Shown here: one piece after another, positions 23,254-37,600 of the stretch
Position numbering within the stretch: position 1 is the stretch's first letter
How the letters are laid out: every line of letters starts with the position of its first letter
Origin: Parus major
Lineage: Eukaryota > Chordata > Aves > Passeriformes > Paridae
Assembly (NCBI RefSeq): GCF_001522545.3
Contig: NC_031769.1
Span: 74,803,356 to 74,867,355 of the forward strand
Length of the DNA: 64,000 bases
Direction: 5' to 3'
Position numbers and translations under genes: made by a program
The notes under the pieces: generated by a model
What the model was told of the DNA's origin: nothing
Database searches by the model: none
The model's input: only the letters and a program-made list of their open reading frames with translations

Positions 23254-26200
23254 TCCATAGACATGATCCTGCAGTGGCAGAATGCTACACCATACTTTTT
23301 TCATTGTGGATATCTGGAAAATAAATGAGAGATGAGAGTGATGACTTCTTAGGGTTTTTTTTTTTCACCTCCCCAGTCCCTTTTCTTTTTAACTGTCTAG
23401 CCTTACTTGCCTCACTGCACTAACTGCTTGTCCTACACCTTCAAACAAAAGTCCTTTGGCTTCTCCTTACTGTGTGTATCTTTCTGCAGTTCCCAGTGTA
23501 GTGTTTTTATTCTAGATGGTGCAAATCCTATAGGAACTCTTCCTAAGGTATTGATATTTCCTCATTGAGTCTATTTGGGTTTGGGTGGCTCCTCTTTCAG
23601 CTAGTGAACGTACAAGGTCATCACCACCCACTGGGAAAAACCTGTGTGATCAGGCTCACCAGGTTGCTTCAGCCTGACCTCCCTGTTTACAGCATTATAA
23701 AGGATACTACATGCACCCACATATCAGCAGCAAAGCTTGCTGGCTTTGAACAGCAGTCTGAACACCAAATCTCAAGTGTGTGCTTTTCCATATAATGAAT
23801 TACAAACAAAGACAGGATATTCAGCCATGTTCTCATACTAAAAAGCAAAACCTCTTTTTAAACAAATATAAACTGATTATTTTATCACAGTTTAAAAGTA
23901 TATTTGGCTTTTCTTCATAGATTTATGCATGTATTTTGTCTCCCACCATCTTGGTCATTCCCCCAATAGGAAAATGACTATATAACACAAAGGAAGAACA
24001 ACTTCGTTCAGTTCACTTTTAGGATATTATCTGGATTCCTTTTATTCCTTTGTTTATTCATACCTATGTCTCCTAAATATCTTCCAGCAGTGAGCTGTCT
24101 ACGTAATTTTAAACTTTCTTTTAATTGCAGAACATTATACCTCAATCAGAGATGCAGCACTCTTTTACTGAATGACCTACAGTCTCACCTGTGGTAGATT
24201 TACTATGTGCATGCAAGTTCAAGTTCTCCATCATAAGACAATTATGTAGCAAGTCTGACTCAAATAGAGTTGTTCCAGCTTCTGTGTGCAGAGTTATTGT
24301 TCTGATAGTCTTTAAAAAAATTGTGGCTTACTCTCTTTTCTCAGATTGTTTTCTCAGTGTCTAATTTTCTTCTCTATTTATCTGTGTACTAATGCACTCC
24401 AGGATCCTGTTCCCTACACTTTTCTGTCTCATAGGAGAACTTCTTAAGTCTGCTCTTTCACAGAGGAGCTAGAAGTATTTAGTGACCTCCTGCTCTATTA
24501 GATGGAAATTGATTTTCCTCTTCCAGGCAAGTGAAAAATCCATAATGTGCTCCAGCAACTTTGTACAGCAGCACTGGCAACTGAAGCTACAAGTGAAGAC
24601 ACAACTCTTCAGACATCATAAATGACAGTATCTTTTCTCAACATCACAGGAAGCATGCTGCAGTAAAGCATTTCTCCAGCAGCTGGCAGTAAACCTAGTG
24701 ACGACCTGCTGGCTGACGTTTGTCTAGCAATGTGTGTTGCTGAATTCCCCCAATTACATTTCACAGCTGCAAAGTCTCCTATAAACAGTTACATTATATG
24801 GCCACAAATCTGCACGTGCTTGCAGGCCATTGCCCCCAAATTTAATTGGAGAAATACTACCTAAAGAAGAGTGCACAGTGGTGTTTCTGTGGATAGAAAG
24901 CTAAAGCTGAGACATTCTTATGATAGCAGCAATTTACCTACTCACACACCGAATTGAATAATAATGATCAGTATTTATGACAAGTCTTTGCAAATAAGTA
25001 TTCAATATAATAAGATCCAATACTGCCACATCATTGGGAATTTTCAATTAGTATCTGAACAGCAGTACTTTTTGACCACTTCCTCATTTGCGGGGTGCTA
25101 CTCCTGGGTTCAGGATGCATAATTTTAGTTCTGTTTTCATGTCTGATCTTGATTGAAACTAGGATTAAGAATAACCAAAAATATCAACACTCAATGATTA
25201 ATGTAATGCTTCTTTCTTGATCTTAATTTTGTTTGCAGGAGCTCAAAAATAATTAGTAGCTGTGGAATATGTTCACCCAGATCCAATATAATATCCTTTT
25301 ATGTGAGGAGAGGGAATGGAGTGGAGCTCGCCCTAGCTCACTTTGATGGGTGCCTAGCTGTTTGAGGTGTTCAGACACCACAGTCGTGGCTGCAGTGTAA
25401 GTGTAAGAACCTGCACAGAATACAATCAAGCTAAAAAAGAAGTGGGAAATGGAGTATATAGACACATTAATACCAATATTTATTAATAGAAATTAATATT
25501 AATAGAAATTAATATTAATATAATTAATAAAACAAGGGAAAACTTTCAACAGTATAGAGAACATATTTTCTGGGAACAATGTCCTCTTTGTTTTTATATC
25601 AAGCTGGATGGAAATTTCCAGGCAGATATGCTCATGGCAAAAGAAATTAAAACAGTCGTTCATATGTTAACGAGGGAAGACAGTCAAAAGATAGCCAGAC
25701 TGCAGCCACAAAGCAAGTAGGAGTATTGCTTCAGCATAAAAAATTTCTTATTTTATCATCATTTCCAGTATAAACAACATCCACCAGGGGATAGAAAAGA
25801 GTATAGAGAATTGGTACATTGAGGTTCCAGTTCATTCAATCACCTCTTTTGCAATCTAGATAGATGATACAAGCTCAAGACAATTAATTGTAGGGTATTT
25901 GCATGTAAAATGATAATATGGATATCCCTCCCTTTATCTCACAGAAGAGTTTTGAAACAACACATAAGCTGTAACTTTCAGGAAAGATAATTAGAACAAA
26001 ATGTTATTAATATCCTATCAGTAGTTCTATTGTATTTTAATTTTAGCTGTTAATGACCATAGTTTCTAGAAATAAAGACTATGACATTGTGGAAGTCAGG
26101 CTTCTCTTTAAGCAGGGCACAATATGAAAGGACTGCAACAATTGTCTTGTTCTGTGTGTTATGTCTTTGACACTCAAGTTTTCTGAAGAGGCAGAGGCCA

Positions 26201-27294
26201 CGGGTGAGCCCTGCAGGACAAGTAGTTCCTGTGAGGGAGATCCAGCTCCATCATTCTGGAGTTGCACAGAGGCAACTTCGCAAGAAAGACTGGGGTGTTG
26301 AACACCAGTTGAAAGAGAGAGAGGGCATTGTGGAAGACATAAAATTCACAGACTCTCCTGCTTTTCAGTATCCAACTTGTCACCTCCAAAGTTACTCTTT
26401 AAATAAGTCTGTGCTCATGAATGTACTTATGGAGATGAGTGTATATATATGAGATAGAGTAGTCATGGACTGATTAAGTCCTGCCTCTATTTTGAAGGAC
26501 ATGTCTGTAGTTAAAAACAACAACAACAAAAAAAACCCCTGTGTCCTTCACTATATGAATTAGCTAAAAGAGGAAAATACTAACAAAGGAAAGATTATTA
26601 GGTTTTTGAAATCAGTAAAATTTTCAAATTTATGCCTGAAGCTATGACTTGAATAAAAAACCTCATTTATTTTGTATCTGTTAAAACAGCACAAAAATCC
26701 CTACTGGATAGTACTACAGTGATTCATCTAGCCAGGCATTCCACCATGACTATAGCAAAAAGAGCTGTTCATGAGCAAGGGGAAACATATCAGTCTGGAT
26801 CATTTTTCAGATCCATTCACCTGTCCTTCCCAGCTTCCACAACCATTGTATTAAGCACGTCAGACAGTACATATTCCCTTTAGTATCTTCTCATACATCT
26901 GTTCAGGGGTTTGTTCAGAATCTTTTGCATCCACTCATTCTTCTACCTGTACAAAATCCTGTGGCAGCAGCACCTAAAGTTCATCAGTTTATGTGTAAAA
27001 AGGTATCTTATTAATCAGTTTTAAAGTGATGTTTTAACAAGTACTCCTAATAATACATGGTGGAGTGGAAAACTGTCCTAGTCACCCAATCCACTATATT
27101 CATCATCTTGTGAGCCTCATTAAACCTGCCAACACACTTTCTCCTCACCAAGTTTAAGATCCCAGATTGTTCAAACCCTTCAAACATGTGGGATACTTCA
27201 TCCCTTGTGTTTGCTGCCCTTCTTGGTTTCTAAATCTGCTACATCTGTCTTGTGATGTGGAGCCCAGGACTGCATTAAATATTCAAGCCATGAG
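23254..27294. other. Unique AT-rich DNA with minor simple repeats
   Basis: It holds a small tandem repeat at 25477-25530 and an AAC/A-rich tract at 26514-26537. No gene was recognised. Confidence 0.5.
25477..25530. repeat. Short tandem repeat, TTAATAGAAATTAATA-like unit
   Basis: The sequence ATTAATAGAAATTAATATTAATAGAAATTAATATTAAT consists of about 3 copies of a 16-17-bp AT-only unit with one G. Confidence 0.85.
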
Positions 27295-27572
27295 TGTTGC
27301 CCTGAAAACTCAGTTTCTGAGCTTGCTGACATGGTTTTCTAAAGACTTTCCCAGGACAGTAACTGTAAACATAGATATGTGTACATTCTTTCTGTTACAC
27401 GTCTTGTGATGGGCATCTCTCATGGCCAGTGCAGTGAGAAAGTGTTATCCTGACCATCCAATCCCTGGCCATGGTAACAAGCCTATAAATCCCGGGAGGA
27501 AAAATAAATTCTTCTTCCTTTCACCATACCTTGACCTGTGTCCGTGTGATCTATTCATCTTCAGCAGCAACA
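27295..27572 (+). mobile_element. Solo LTR (~278 bp), family with 6-bp TSD (copy 2)
   Basis: It is very similar to 1665-1944 over its whole length (TGTTGCCCTGAAAACTCAG ... TCTTCAGCAGCAACA), with TATAAATC and AATAAATTC. The flanks CATGAG and (CA)CGAG differ by one base if the element end is shifted, so the duplication is imperfect or slightly eroded. Confidence 0.9.
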
Positions 27573-30500
27573 CGAGTGCCACAGGTTTTATAGAGGCAAA
27601 AGACAGCCCTCTGCCTTGTTCTCAAGATTTTTCCTGACAATGCTCAACATTTTGTCATCTTCTGTTGGCTGCATATGGACATGCTCATTCCAGCAAATAA
27701 TCCATAGCTACTCCTTAGTCTCTTTCCAGGGTTAATTGCAGCAGCAAATGAACTTCTTAATGAAGTCCAACATGGGCACTTTTTACAGCTGAGATCAGAA
27801 CTTGCATGTGTGCTGGTGTGGGTTCTTTGCTTCTTGTACCTAAACCAGACCTTTTTTCCTGATGAGACCAGCTGGAGAAAATAGTTATGTTGTCACTAAT
27901 CCCTTCCAGGTAGTTTTCTTTTCCTTGCAGTTCAATTATTCCATGTATTGCCATATAAGTGGAGAGAATTAAACCTGCTGTTGCTGTTGCTTACTGCTGC
28001 ATTTGGGAGCTTAAACTGACCTGTCTTTGTCCTTCTTTCTCTATTTACTCCTCTTCAAGAACAAATCCAGAGTAAGTAGAAAAGAAAATATTGTTTCTTC
28101 CAGAGCAGAAGCTGTGGGATAAGTGGTCCCTTCTGTCCTTCTGCCATTTGGTCAAGAGTCTGTCTGGGTTTTACGTTTGCTAGACACCTACTGAACATTA
28201 AATACTTCCCTGAAGTGCATCCTTTCTTTCATTTGCTCTTGGGAGAATGATGTTTTCTCAATGGAATGGTATAAAGGTGGTGCTTTAAAGGTCCTTCCTA
28301 CCCACTTACAGCTACCTTTATTTTTATTTTTAATCAGGTCAAACAATTTACTTTAATCCTGAAGGAAGGTAATTGAGGCGTCTGTTTTTTAGGCTTTCTT
28401 TTAGAGTTTGCCCTCGGGCTAGAAATAACAAAACACTAAATAGCGTATTACAGCACTTACACGGTTAAGGTGCTTATTCTAGTTTGAAATGTCAATGTTT
28501 TGGTATTTCCAGCAGCACAGTGCAAATCCACAACAATGCCTCTTTAAGGTATTAATGTAAAATATTAAAGGTTTTGGCATAGTCCCCCATACAAATCAGA
28601 TCTGCTAATAGGAACAATGGGGTAAAACCTTGCTTTAAACAGACTTAACTCTACAAATTTACAGGATGTATCAACTCAGCTGCTTTCACAGGAAAAAAAT
28701 ATCCACTGCGCTTCTTCATCCACTTATTACTGCTCTCATTTCAATTTTCTCATCCTTTCATTACCCCCACAAATAGTTTTAATATAAACCTTATGACTTT
28801 GAAGAAAATCATGCTTGCTGATGAAAGAAAAAAAAATAAACCATGGTTTTTAATGATCTGATATTTAAGTCAGAATAGCTACTCTTATTGCATGAGCTAA
28901 AATCTTACCTTCAGTGCCAGCTGCAGCCATGCTTTAGATGAATCCTGACTGTCACATGAAAAAAAACTCAAAAAACAAACCTAACCAAAACAAAAAAACA
29001 GTGGAAACCAGCCAAATTATTACAGGAATTTTCCATACTGAAACACTTTTTAAAAATGGTTGTTGGTAAGTTGATCAGGTTATTGAGTTAAAATACAGTG
29101 ATTCACCACCAACAGTTATCCAAACCTTCTGGCTATTGCTCTCTATTTTTAGAACTTTTCTCGACTGAAGCATAATTTCAAAAGTCCTTAACTGTAAAAC
29201 TGCACAGTTAGGCAACCTATTAGTACAATTTTTGAAGAGGAAATTTTATATCATTTTTTAACATGATCTGCACAGGAATGAGCAGAACCACAGCTTGGCC
29301 TGTCATCCAGGATGCATCTCTATGCCCCGGTTTCAAAATCTAGGTGGCCAGCTTTTCCAATCATTAAAAGACTTACTACATGTGTGTGTCAAAGTCTTGC
29401 TGTCTCTCTCACATGCAATAGCCACTCAGCTCTTTTTCAGCAACTGTTTCAAGGTTCTGACTCTTGTTCTTCTGTTAGAAGAGAAGGGGGGAAATGTGCT
29501 CCTTTTGTGAGAAATTTACATTGCACAGCAAAATATCCAAATCAACAGGGATGAGAGCACATCCATATATTGATATATAGATATGCATTGCTATATAGAT
29601 GCTGAATTCCAAGAGAAATGCTAGGAAATGTTCAACTCTGAGTGTAATGATGTATTTTAAGAGAAAAATGGATAGACAGACAGAGTCAGATATCACAAGA
29701 CCCAGCAAGTACATGGGTTTTTGATATGTTTGTCGCCTGTCCTTTAATCAGAATAGATTAAATAATAGGGAGCATGACCTGAAACAACAGACTGAAGTCC
29801 TGTGCATGGCAAAATCAATCTTAGTCAATTACATAGCACATGGTTTCACAGCTCCAAGGTTTTTGAACTACATTTGAAAACACCTTAAAACTGAAATTCA
29901 CAACTTGAACCTGTTTATTCAAGTTATGTGAATCAGATGGAAAAATCAAGCACTTCCTTCTTCCTTTGTGCTGTTGAAAAGATGTCAAACTTTTTAGTTT
30001 CTTTTTAATGAAAATATCTTTGCAGATGTCTTCAAGTCTTTTGTTAAAACCTGACATTTGGAAATGTTGTCCATTAATACAAAAGTAATTTTCAAACAGT
30101 TTTATTCAGGCAGAAACAAGCTATTTTCCTGATGTTCAGTTCCTAATTAGTTGTTAAACATCTAAACTCTTATTTTAAGACAAAGTTAGCTTATATAAAT
30201 GATATATTCTTTAAAAAAATACTCTCAAAAACTAGGATCCACTGTTTATTTTTATTTATGTTCCAGATGTGCTAACGTTTATATATAAGTCAATATGATA
30301 TTAAGTGACATTAGTATTTTTTTAGATATGAGCTCTGTTAAGCACATTTTTTATAAAGTACTGAACACCTGTGTCTTAGAGTTGATTGAACTAAAAAGAA
30401 GATGAGCAGTAGATTATTAAGAATTTAGAACCTAGGATTAATAAACCAGCCTGCAACTCAGTTTCAAAACAACAGTTTTGTATTTATAAGAAGCAGATGA

Positions 30501-30862
30501 CCACCTTGAAAGGCAATCCAAAATTTTTTATGAAAACAAATAATGATGAAATGAAGAGGTCATATATTTATTATGAAGTCCTGAAAATGATGGTTCTTTT
30601 TTTATCCACTTTTTTTTTTCCCCTGAATATTTTTATTCATGTGGGATAAGAGACTAAGAAAAAGTTTAGGAACAAGAGTTAATAATTTTCCTTAATTTAA
30701 AATCTGTTCAGTTTTTTCTTTTACTGAGGGAAAAATAAATAGTGAATGTAACATTTATTATTTCTTCACCATTTTTTTTTGCTAATATTTTTGGTGGAAG
30801 AGAGTAGGAGAATAATTTTTCTAACAGAAGATGACAGCAGTTTAAAATATGAGAGTGTAGGA

Positions 30863-30865
<3 letters not shown>

Positions 30866-30898
<33 letters not shown>
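30866..30898. repeat. (TTA)n microsatellite
   Basis: There are about ten uninterrupted TTA/ATT units. Confidence 0.97.
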
Positions 30899-32524
30899 TC
30901 TTAAAGAAATTTAACCTCTCCTGTCAACGTGTTTTTTTGACTGTGCTAACTAGAAAAGCATATGAAAATATTTTCTCAAGTGATTTTTATCATGTTTCAT
31001 TTTCTATAATGCTGCTTAGGATATGTTGATTGCAATGTCTTTATGCTAGCTGGAGACCAGGAGAGACACTTAGTTCTCTTTGTCAGCTATGTGGAAACTC
31101 CACTGTCTAAAATGTGACTGTCCAGTGTGCAGGTGTTACACAGCATTTGTGCAGCAAGAGCCTTACACCTGCCCTTGTCCATAGCTTTCCTCTCTGATTA
31201 GATTTACATGACTCACCTAATTTATGAGATAACTGAGCACTGAAATACTTGGCTTACAAACAGTTCTGGGTTGGTCTTTAAATTGCTTTTTTTATTTAGC
31301 TTTAGGTTCATGGGGTATTTCAACAAGAAATCTAATAATCCCTTAAAAACTACTAGTGCAAAAATGGAGATTTATGTACTAAGATAGAGACAGTGAATTT
31401 TGGATACAAGAATAAAATTGAGAAGGGCTTAGTATCCACGGGAGAAAAGTTCAGTTTTTAATGAAGGCTTAGAGTATGTTTTGCAGTGTTGGTGAACTGT
31501 CTTTGCTGCCAAGATCTCAGAAAGAGCGCTATATGATTATCTCAGGCACACAATAATTTTATTTTGTATCAACAAATGGCTTTAAATGCTGAAGGCTAGT
31601 AGAAATGCATTTATTCAATAATATGTAAAGCAAATGAGAAGGTCTGATAAAATTGTTCTGTTCTGTACAGCAAGGATACATATATTTTTCAGAGTTGCAC
31701 AAGGTTTCACTGCACAATTTCCATTCAAGCCAAAGAGACTTGCATACCTAATTTCCAGAAAGCTCACAGGACAATTATTCTAGGGACAGACTACACAGTA
31801 GGCCTTAACAGCATTAATAAAAACATCTATATTTATAGTTTGCCACCCATTTTTCATTTACCACAGGACCCTGGACTGTCTCTCACTGCTTCTGTCAGAA
31901 AGAATTATCTCTGGCTAAAGCAAGAAGCTTTAGCACAATATATTTCTTGTCTTCTACAATGTGAGTTTGTTAATCTTGTCACTGCTATATGTAAGGTTTA
32001 TATGACTTTTTTACTGCTTTTATTCAAAAACGCTGCTCAAGATTGTAATTTTATTTGCTTTAAACTGATTACCCTTGTAAGTTCTCTTTCTGTGAGCACT
32101 GAAGACCTCTTGTTTCCACAGGTGGGTTATGGTCATTTCAAGAATAAAAACGCAAAGATCCTTTGAATCTGAGGAAAAGAGCAAGGATAAAAACATCAAC
32201 AAGCACCTGCTTGCAGGGTAGACTTTTGTAGACTCTGTAGCATTCTCTAACACCTTATTTTGACAAGTCACTGTTAGCTAACAATTCTAAGGAAATCTTT
32301 AGATATCAGGGAAATAATTGATGGAAATTGCTACTTTCTTGTCTGTCTTAGGGAAGACAAGATATTTGCTGAAACTGAGGTTCTTGCCTTACTTCAGGTA
32401 GGCACCTGCCCATGATAACTGGAAAGCTTAATTTTCCAGTGTCACTTCTTTTTTAATATTTTTGGTTCTGTGTTATTCAGGGTGTGCATCTCAGAAGAAA
32501 ATATTTCTGGGATGTTTTATATCC

Positions 32525-32540
32525 TTTTTTTTTTTTTTTT
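32525..32540. repeat. Poly-T tract
   Basis: This is a 16-base T run. Confidence 0.95.
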
Positions 32541-34534
32541 AGATACGAAAACCATGGAAACTTGGGTAACAGCTTACTACTGCTCTTAATAAGCAGCACA
32601 GCCCATCTTCAGTGCTGTTTACAAGTATCTTGTGGACTGTTACTTTCCTTGAATCCAACTTTGGTGCTTTTTCACATATGGATAAGTCTTAGATTTTTGT
32701 TAATTGTTTTGTTTTCATTTTGATAGTATTGTGGTTGCCTGGATATCCTATTTAATCCATTTTTTTTTCTTCATTGCTTTTATATTCCCCCTCACCCTTT
32801 TCATTCAAGTTCTTTTTCTTCAGCACCTTTTTATATCACCACCCTATTCTCTTATCTTCCCACATTTTTGTTCCTTCTCTCATTTCAAGCTCACTATTTT
32901 CCTGTCCTGCCCATTGTGCATTACTATTATGTCTTTAAATGCAAGGAAAATTAAACATATTAGAAGTTATGTCTCAGCAGTATAATTTAGTGTGTATATC
33001 ACACTAAGGTGTTACCATTTACAGGCTGGTATGTGGAACTACAGAGGCATGGTTTCTCCTTCAAAGGTTGTCTGCCAAAATTGCCTAAACAATCCTGTCT
33101 TTCACCCTTTAGGACACTCTTCACCTTAGCAGCAAAAGGATGAGAGCTGAGGTGAATGCAGAGATTGCTGGAGGACAGAGACTTCTCCTGTTCTGGCTAC
33201 TGAAAAAAATGAGAGTAAACACAGAAGTTTGTGCCTTGTCAGTCTGCAGCATTTTTTGTGTAGCGGTGCTCATTTGCAGCACTGAGGGGTTCTATAAAAT
33301 GCATACTTTTCAAGAAGAAGAGACAAATGGAGAAATGATAGAGAATAAAGAAAACAGGTGTGTCCTTGATCTTGTTTTTAGTACCATCTGAAGATTCTCC
33401 TACTGACTTCAAACACAACAGCAAAAAGAGACTATGGATATTTAAGGGAGAGGAGACAGTTCATTTGTTGACATAAAGAGAGTAGGGAAAACAATAAAAT
33501 CTTAAAAGCTTGGAGTGAACTGAAGAATTCTTTATTTTATTTAAAACTTTTTTTAAAACATGTTTTTCCTGTTTCATTGTCCTTTCCTTGTAGAGTTACG
33601 GATAAAGCAGGAATTGTGAGGTTGCACTGAATGTGTCAAAACTGATGACTGTTCAAAGAAATTTCAGTCCTTTGCAGGCATAACTTTAAAGAATGTGATG
33701 CCTTGACTTCTGCACCATCTCATGATTGCATCTTCTGTCTAAAGTGTGGTCTAATTTATTCTGTGTAAGATAGGCTCTTCCTGTGTAGCTCAGAATATGT
33801 AGTCCCTGCAGAATATGTAGGCCCTGTACTCTGCACTGGCAAGAAGTCAAATGTCTCCCATTAATTAAATAGATTATACCTTCAGCAGTTCTCCTAGGAG
33901 CAAGACAGACAAGCACCAAAGAGGTGGTGGACAGGAGTAAGGTGAAAGGGAGCACATGGTAGGAAGACAATTCACTGAGCCTACAAAATAGCATTGTGTT
34001 AAAATATCAGTGAAAGTTTTAGATTGCCCCATGTAAATCTCAAATCTGTCTGAGACCATGAAGGCCTCTAATCTCAGCCTGTGTAGTTAAACCTCAATAA
34101 GTAGTTGATGGCTAATCTAGGATGAAAAACCTACTTATCTGAGTTTAAACTAATTGTTACTGGTGTGGTCCCATGAAGAAAAGTAGGTTCAGAATAGTTA
34201 AATCTCTTGATAAAATTATTTTTCCTTTTTTTTTCCTGCATACTCTAAAATGAAACAAATTATGGTATCTGTCTCAATGTCAACTAATAAAACTGATTAT
34301 TTTAGTGAAAAATTTTAGTTGGGGATTAATTGCTCATAGAAATATTAATGAAGATTGAGTTTAGTACTAACCCAAATCTGTAAGGTTTGGAAAGCTGTTA
34401 ATCTGAACTTGGAAGCCAAAAGAAAGATTGCATTGGGTTGCTGGTTTTGGGTTATGTTTTACCTGCCACAAACCCCACAAAGTGTGTAGAATATCTCTGA
34501 AAATCCAACTCCCAGTAAGTCTCAAGGCCTGGTT

Positions 34535-34660
34535 GAACAGAGCTGCAAGCAACCTGTTCTAATTAAAGGGGTCCCTACCAACATCAGGGGGATTGGAACT
34601 AGATAATGTTTAAGCTACCTTCCAAACCAGGCCATTCTATGATTGTGTGATTCTATGAAG
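34535..34660 (+). mobile_element. CR1 3' end fragment
   Basis: It reads GAACAGAGCTGCAAGCAACCTG...TAAAGGGGTCCCTACC...GGATTGGAACTAGATAATG...ACCTTCCAAACCAGGCCATTCTATGATTGTGTGATTCTATG. This is the terminal segment and octamer-like tail of a CR1 LINE in plus orientation, strongly 5'-truncated. Confidence 0.9.
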
Positions 34661-37600
34661 CTTGAACTGTAACTACAGGATATTTGTTCCTGTTTTTGCT
34701 TTTTTTTATTAATTTTTTAATTACTCTCCTGTCATTATACTAATAACTAGTCATTTTCTAGTATAACACGTTCAGGTTCCTTGATGCTAATTGGACATGT
34801 TGCAAAATTTTGTTAGAGAAGGACATAATTAGGATGCATCATTAGCTTCTGTGATGCCTATATTCATTAAACTCTATTTCCCTCCTTTACAAATTTTGGC
34901 CTTATTTATGGTTGTTTCTTCTTCGGCTTTTCTCTGTAATATTCTCAACATGTCCCAGTGATTACAAAATGGTTTGAATTTTTGTTGACTTTTCAGTATC
35001 TTGAAAGCACTTGGAATCTCATGGTATACAGGCTCCAGAGAAAAGTATAAAAACAGATTTACCTTGTTAAACTAGCTAAAGCACAGCTTTCTGAAAGCGT
35101 CATGCAGTGGATGTAGGTATCAGTAGGTATTTAGCTCAAATTTCTCTACAAACATTGCCACATAATCCAGATATGATACATGCTGATCTTTGTGCCTCAA
35201 GTAGTCCAATTTGTAATCTCACAGTACATTCTAGAATATTGTTTCTGTTCAGAGAAAAAAAGATAGCAACAGTAAATACAGAAACCAAATGGATTTGTAT
35301 TTTTAGAAAGAAGCCTTATTCTGTGAAATCAAAAGAATCAACTTCACAGGATTTACAAACGATTTTTTTAAGTTTCTGGGATTTAGGTTCCTCATGAGCA
35401 ATGAGAAATCTTCAGCTCTCCAAAGAGTAATTCAGAATTCTTGTGGTAGTAGATTTTTATTTTTCTTGTAAGATTTGTGGAAAAGAGCTTCTTTAATGCT
35501 ACAGTTACATGGGACAGTCCTTTCCCTAAGTAACATAAATCTCATCTTGACTCAGTTTCCCTTTATATTTTAATTCTTTTAGTTCACCTTAGGCAAATAA
35601 ACCTAAATAGCATAATAGGTCAATAATAATGAGGAAAAAGACTGAGCTTGACTGAATATTAGTATATTGACTTCAACATCTGATTATGCTACTTAGCTGT
35701 AAATGACCCCTTTTTTATGATGGTAAAGGAGAATATGCAAGTTTAATCCTCTCATTAAGAGACAAATGTGAAACCATTTTTCAAGGATTAGTTTAATAAA
35801 TATATTTGAAAATTACTATAATAAACCTATTATAAGATATAAATATATATTTATATTCATATATTCATAAATTTTATTAATATGCATGCAAGTATGTGTT
35901 CAAGAAAAGAAAAACAGTGAGAAGAAAATGTTTTAGGGTGGGTTGATGTTATTTTGCATATGAATAGTGTCTCAAGAAGAGCAAACTCATCTTTTACTTA
36001 TACCTGGCATCACTTAGTAACTATCATTGTCCAGTAAGGGCTTTTTTGGCACAGAAAGGAGATGACTGAAGGAGGGGAGAGCTACAGAAAGATTGCTGCA
36101 AAGAGGTGAAGATCAGCCTCCTTTTTATAAGTTTTGTAAGTTGTAGATAACGTAAGAAACTTTGGACTTTGGCCACACCAAGATACGCAGGTAAGGCATT
36201 GGCTAGGTGGGATCCTCTGAAAAGTGGACAATGAAGACCAAGGAACTAATTCCCTGGGAGATTGCAGAGCTCCTGTCACTCAAGGTCTCTAACAGCAGTT
36301 CATGCAGGAGTCTGCCAGAAACTGTTGCCCTAGAATGGACTTGCTGAACAACTGAGATTCCTTTAACCTAGTTTTTATGTCTTCCCTTTTCTTTATGCTT
36401 CTTCCAGCTGATCAATACTGGAGGTGACAACCTTACCTTTATCTTACAGCAGAAACCAACTTGACAAAGTTGAGGGAAAATCTGGGATGTCCTTTTCAGT
36501 ATTTGGACAGAGGGGGAAAAAAAAGATAAAAAATTACTGGTCTTTATTTTGTCTTTATTTTGCAGAAACTTCAACTATTATAAAGAAGTCATAAATTGAA
36601 AATTTGGGGAGTATTCATTGCTTTTTCCCTGCAAAACAAAGACTACATTCATTTACACAATAGGGTATAGAACAAAAGTGGCAACAGGCTTATGTGGTGC
36701 TAGTGGATTTGGCAGGAAGGAAGGACAGGTCTTTCACAACGTGCAACAGCATATATGGGACTTCGAAGGAGATTAGGTATGTGGAGGTAGAGGACAAACA
36801 AGCAAAGATAAATAAGCCCAGGTACTTATCAAAGACAATGATTGTTCACCTGACAAAGAGGGCTAGAAGTGGCTCTTTCCTGGAAATAAGAGATGATGTA
36901 ATGAGTGGATGAGTTTTCCTTTTTTCAACAGTTCTCCCACTCTCCGTAACAGGTGCAGTTTCTCTGTCTGTGTCAGTCTGTACTGCAGAAGGTTTTACTG
37001 AGCCCTAATTGCTCAGGTGGATTTGCAATATTCTTCTATATCTAGACTTTTCGACAAGACTCAGGGAATAATAGCCTGTACAAGAAAAATGGGAAACCTT
37101 GCAAGACAGTAAGTACCTACAAATCAGATGCATATGGTAAATGATGTCTATTCTGTCATGAGAAGCAGAAAAACTCAGCAATGTTTGCATATTAGAAAAA
37201 TAGAAAAGACAAAACAGACAAATTTTGGTGATGGAAGTAATGTGGGAAAGGGACCGTGAGAGGAACACAAGGATCAGTGGTGTCATATTTGATTTATGAT
37301 TGCAGCAAAAAGGCATAAAAAGACCCAGGGGGGAGGAGGAGAGTGCAAGTATAGACAAAAGGAATGGAGGTCAGAGAATAAAAGAGCCTGCAGAAAAGTA
37401 GAGCTCATATATTCATTTTTTCATCTGTTCTTTATTTAGATATATTCAAAGTCTCAGCAACCAGTTCTGCTCTGAGTGATGGTGTTGGACAACATGAATT
37501 CTGAAGATCACTTCCAACACAAATAATTTTATAATTATAATAAAGCAACTGCAAAAGGTATTATTTTTATGTTAAGAACATACTCCTCTCTTCTCAGAGT

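Larger units (their letters stand above)
27573..34534. other. Long unique AT-rich stretch, simple repeats only
   Basis: It has simple tracts at 30866-30898 (TTA)n and 32525-32540 (T)n, and an A-rich piece near 28961-29000. One 83-codon ATG frame at 33140-33391 has possible splice sites and is discussed as a finding. No domain was recognised. Confidence 0.5.

Noticed and set aside
36694..36912. 72-codon frame with Lys/Arg/Asp-rich composition
   Set aside because: It is short, starts on a non-ATG codon and has no recognised domain or splice signals.
37479..37535. CR1 tail
   Set aside because: The resemblance is too weak to claim as an element; noted only in the interval description.
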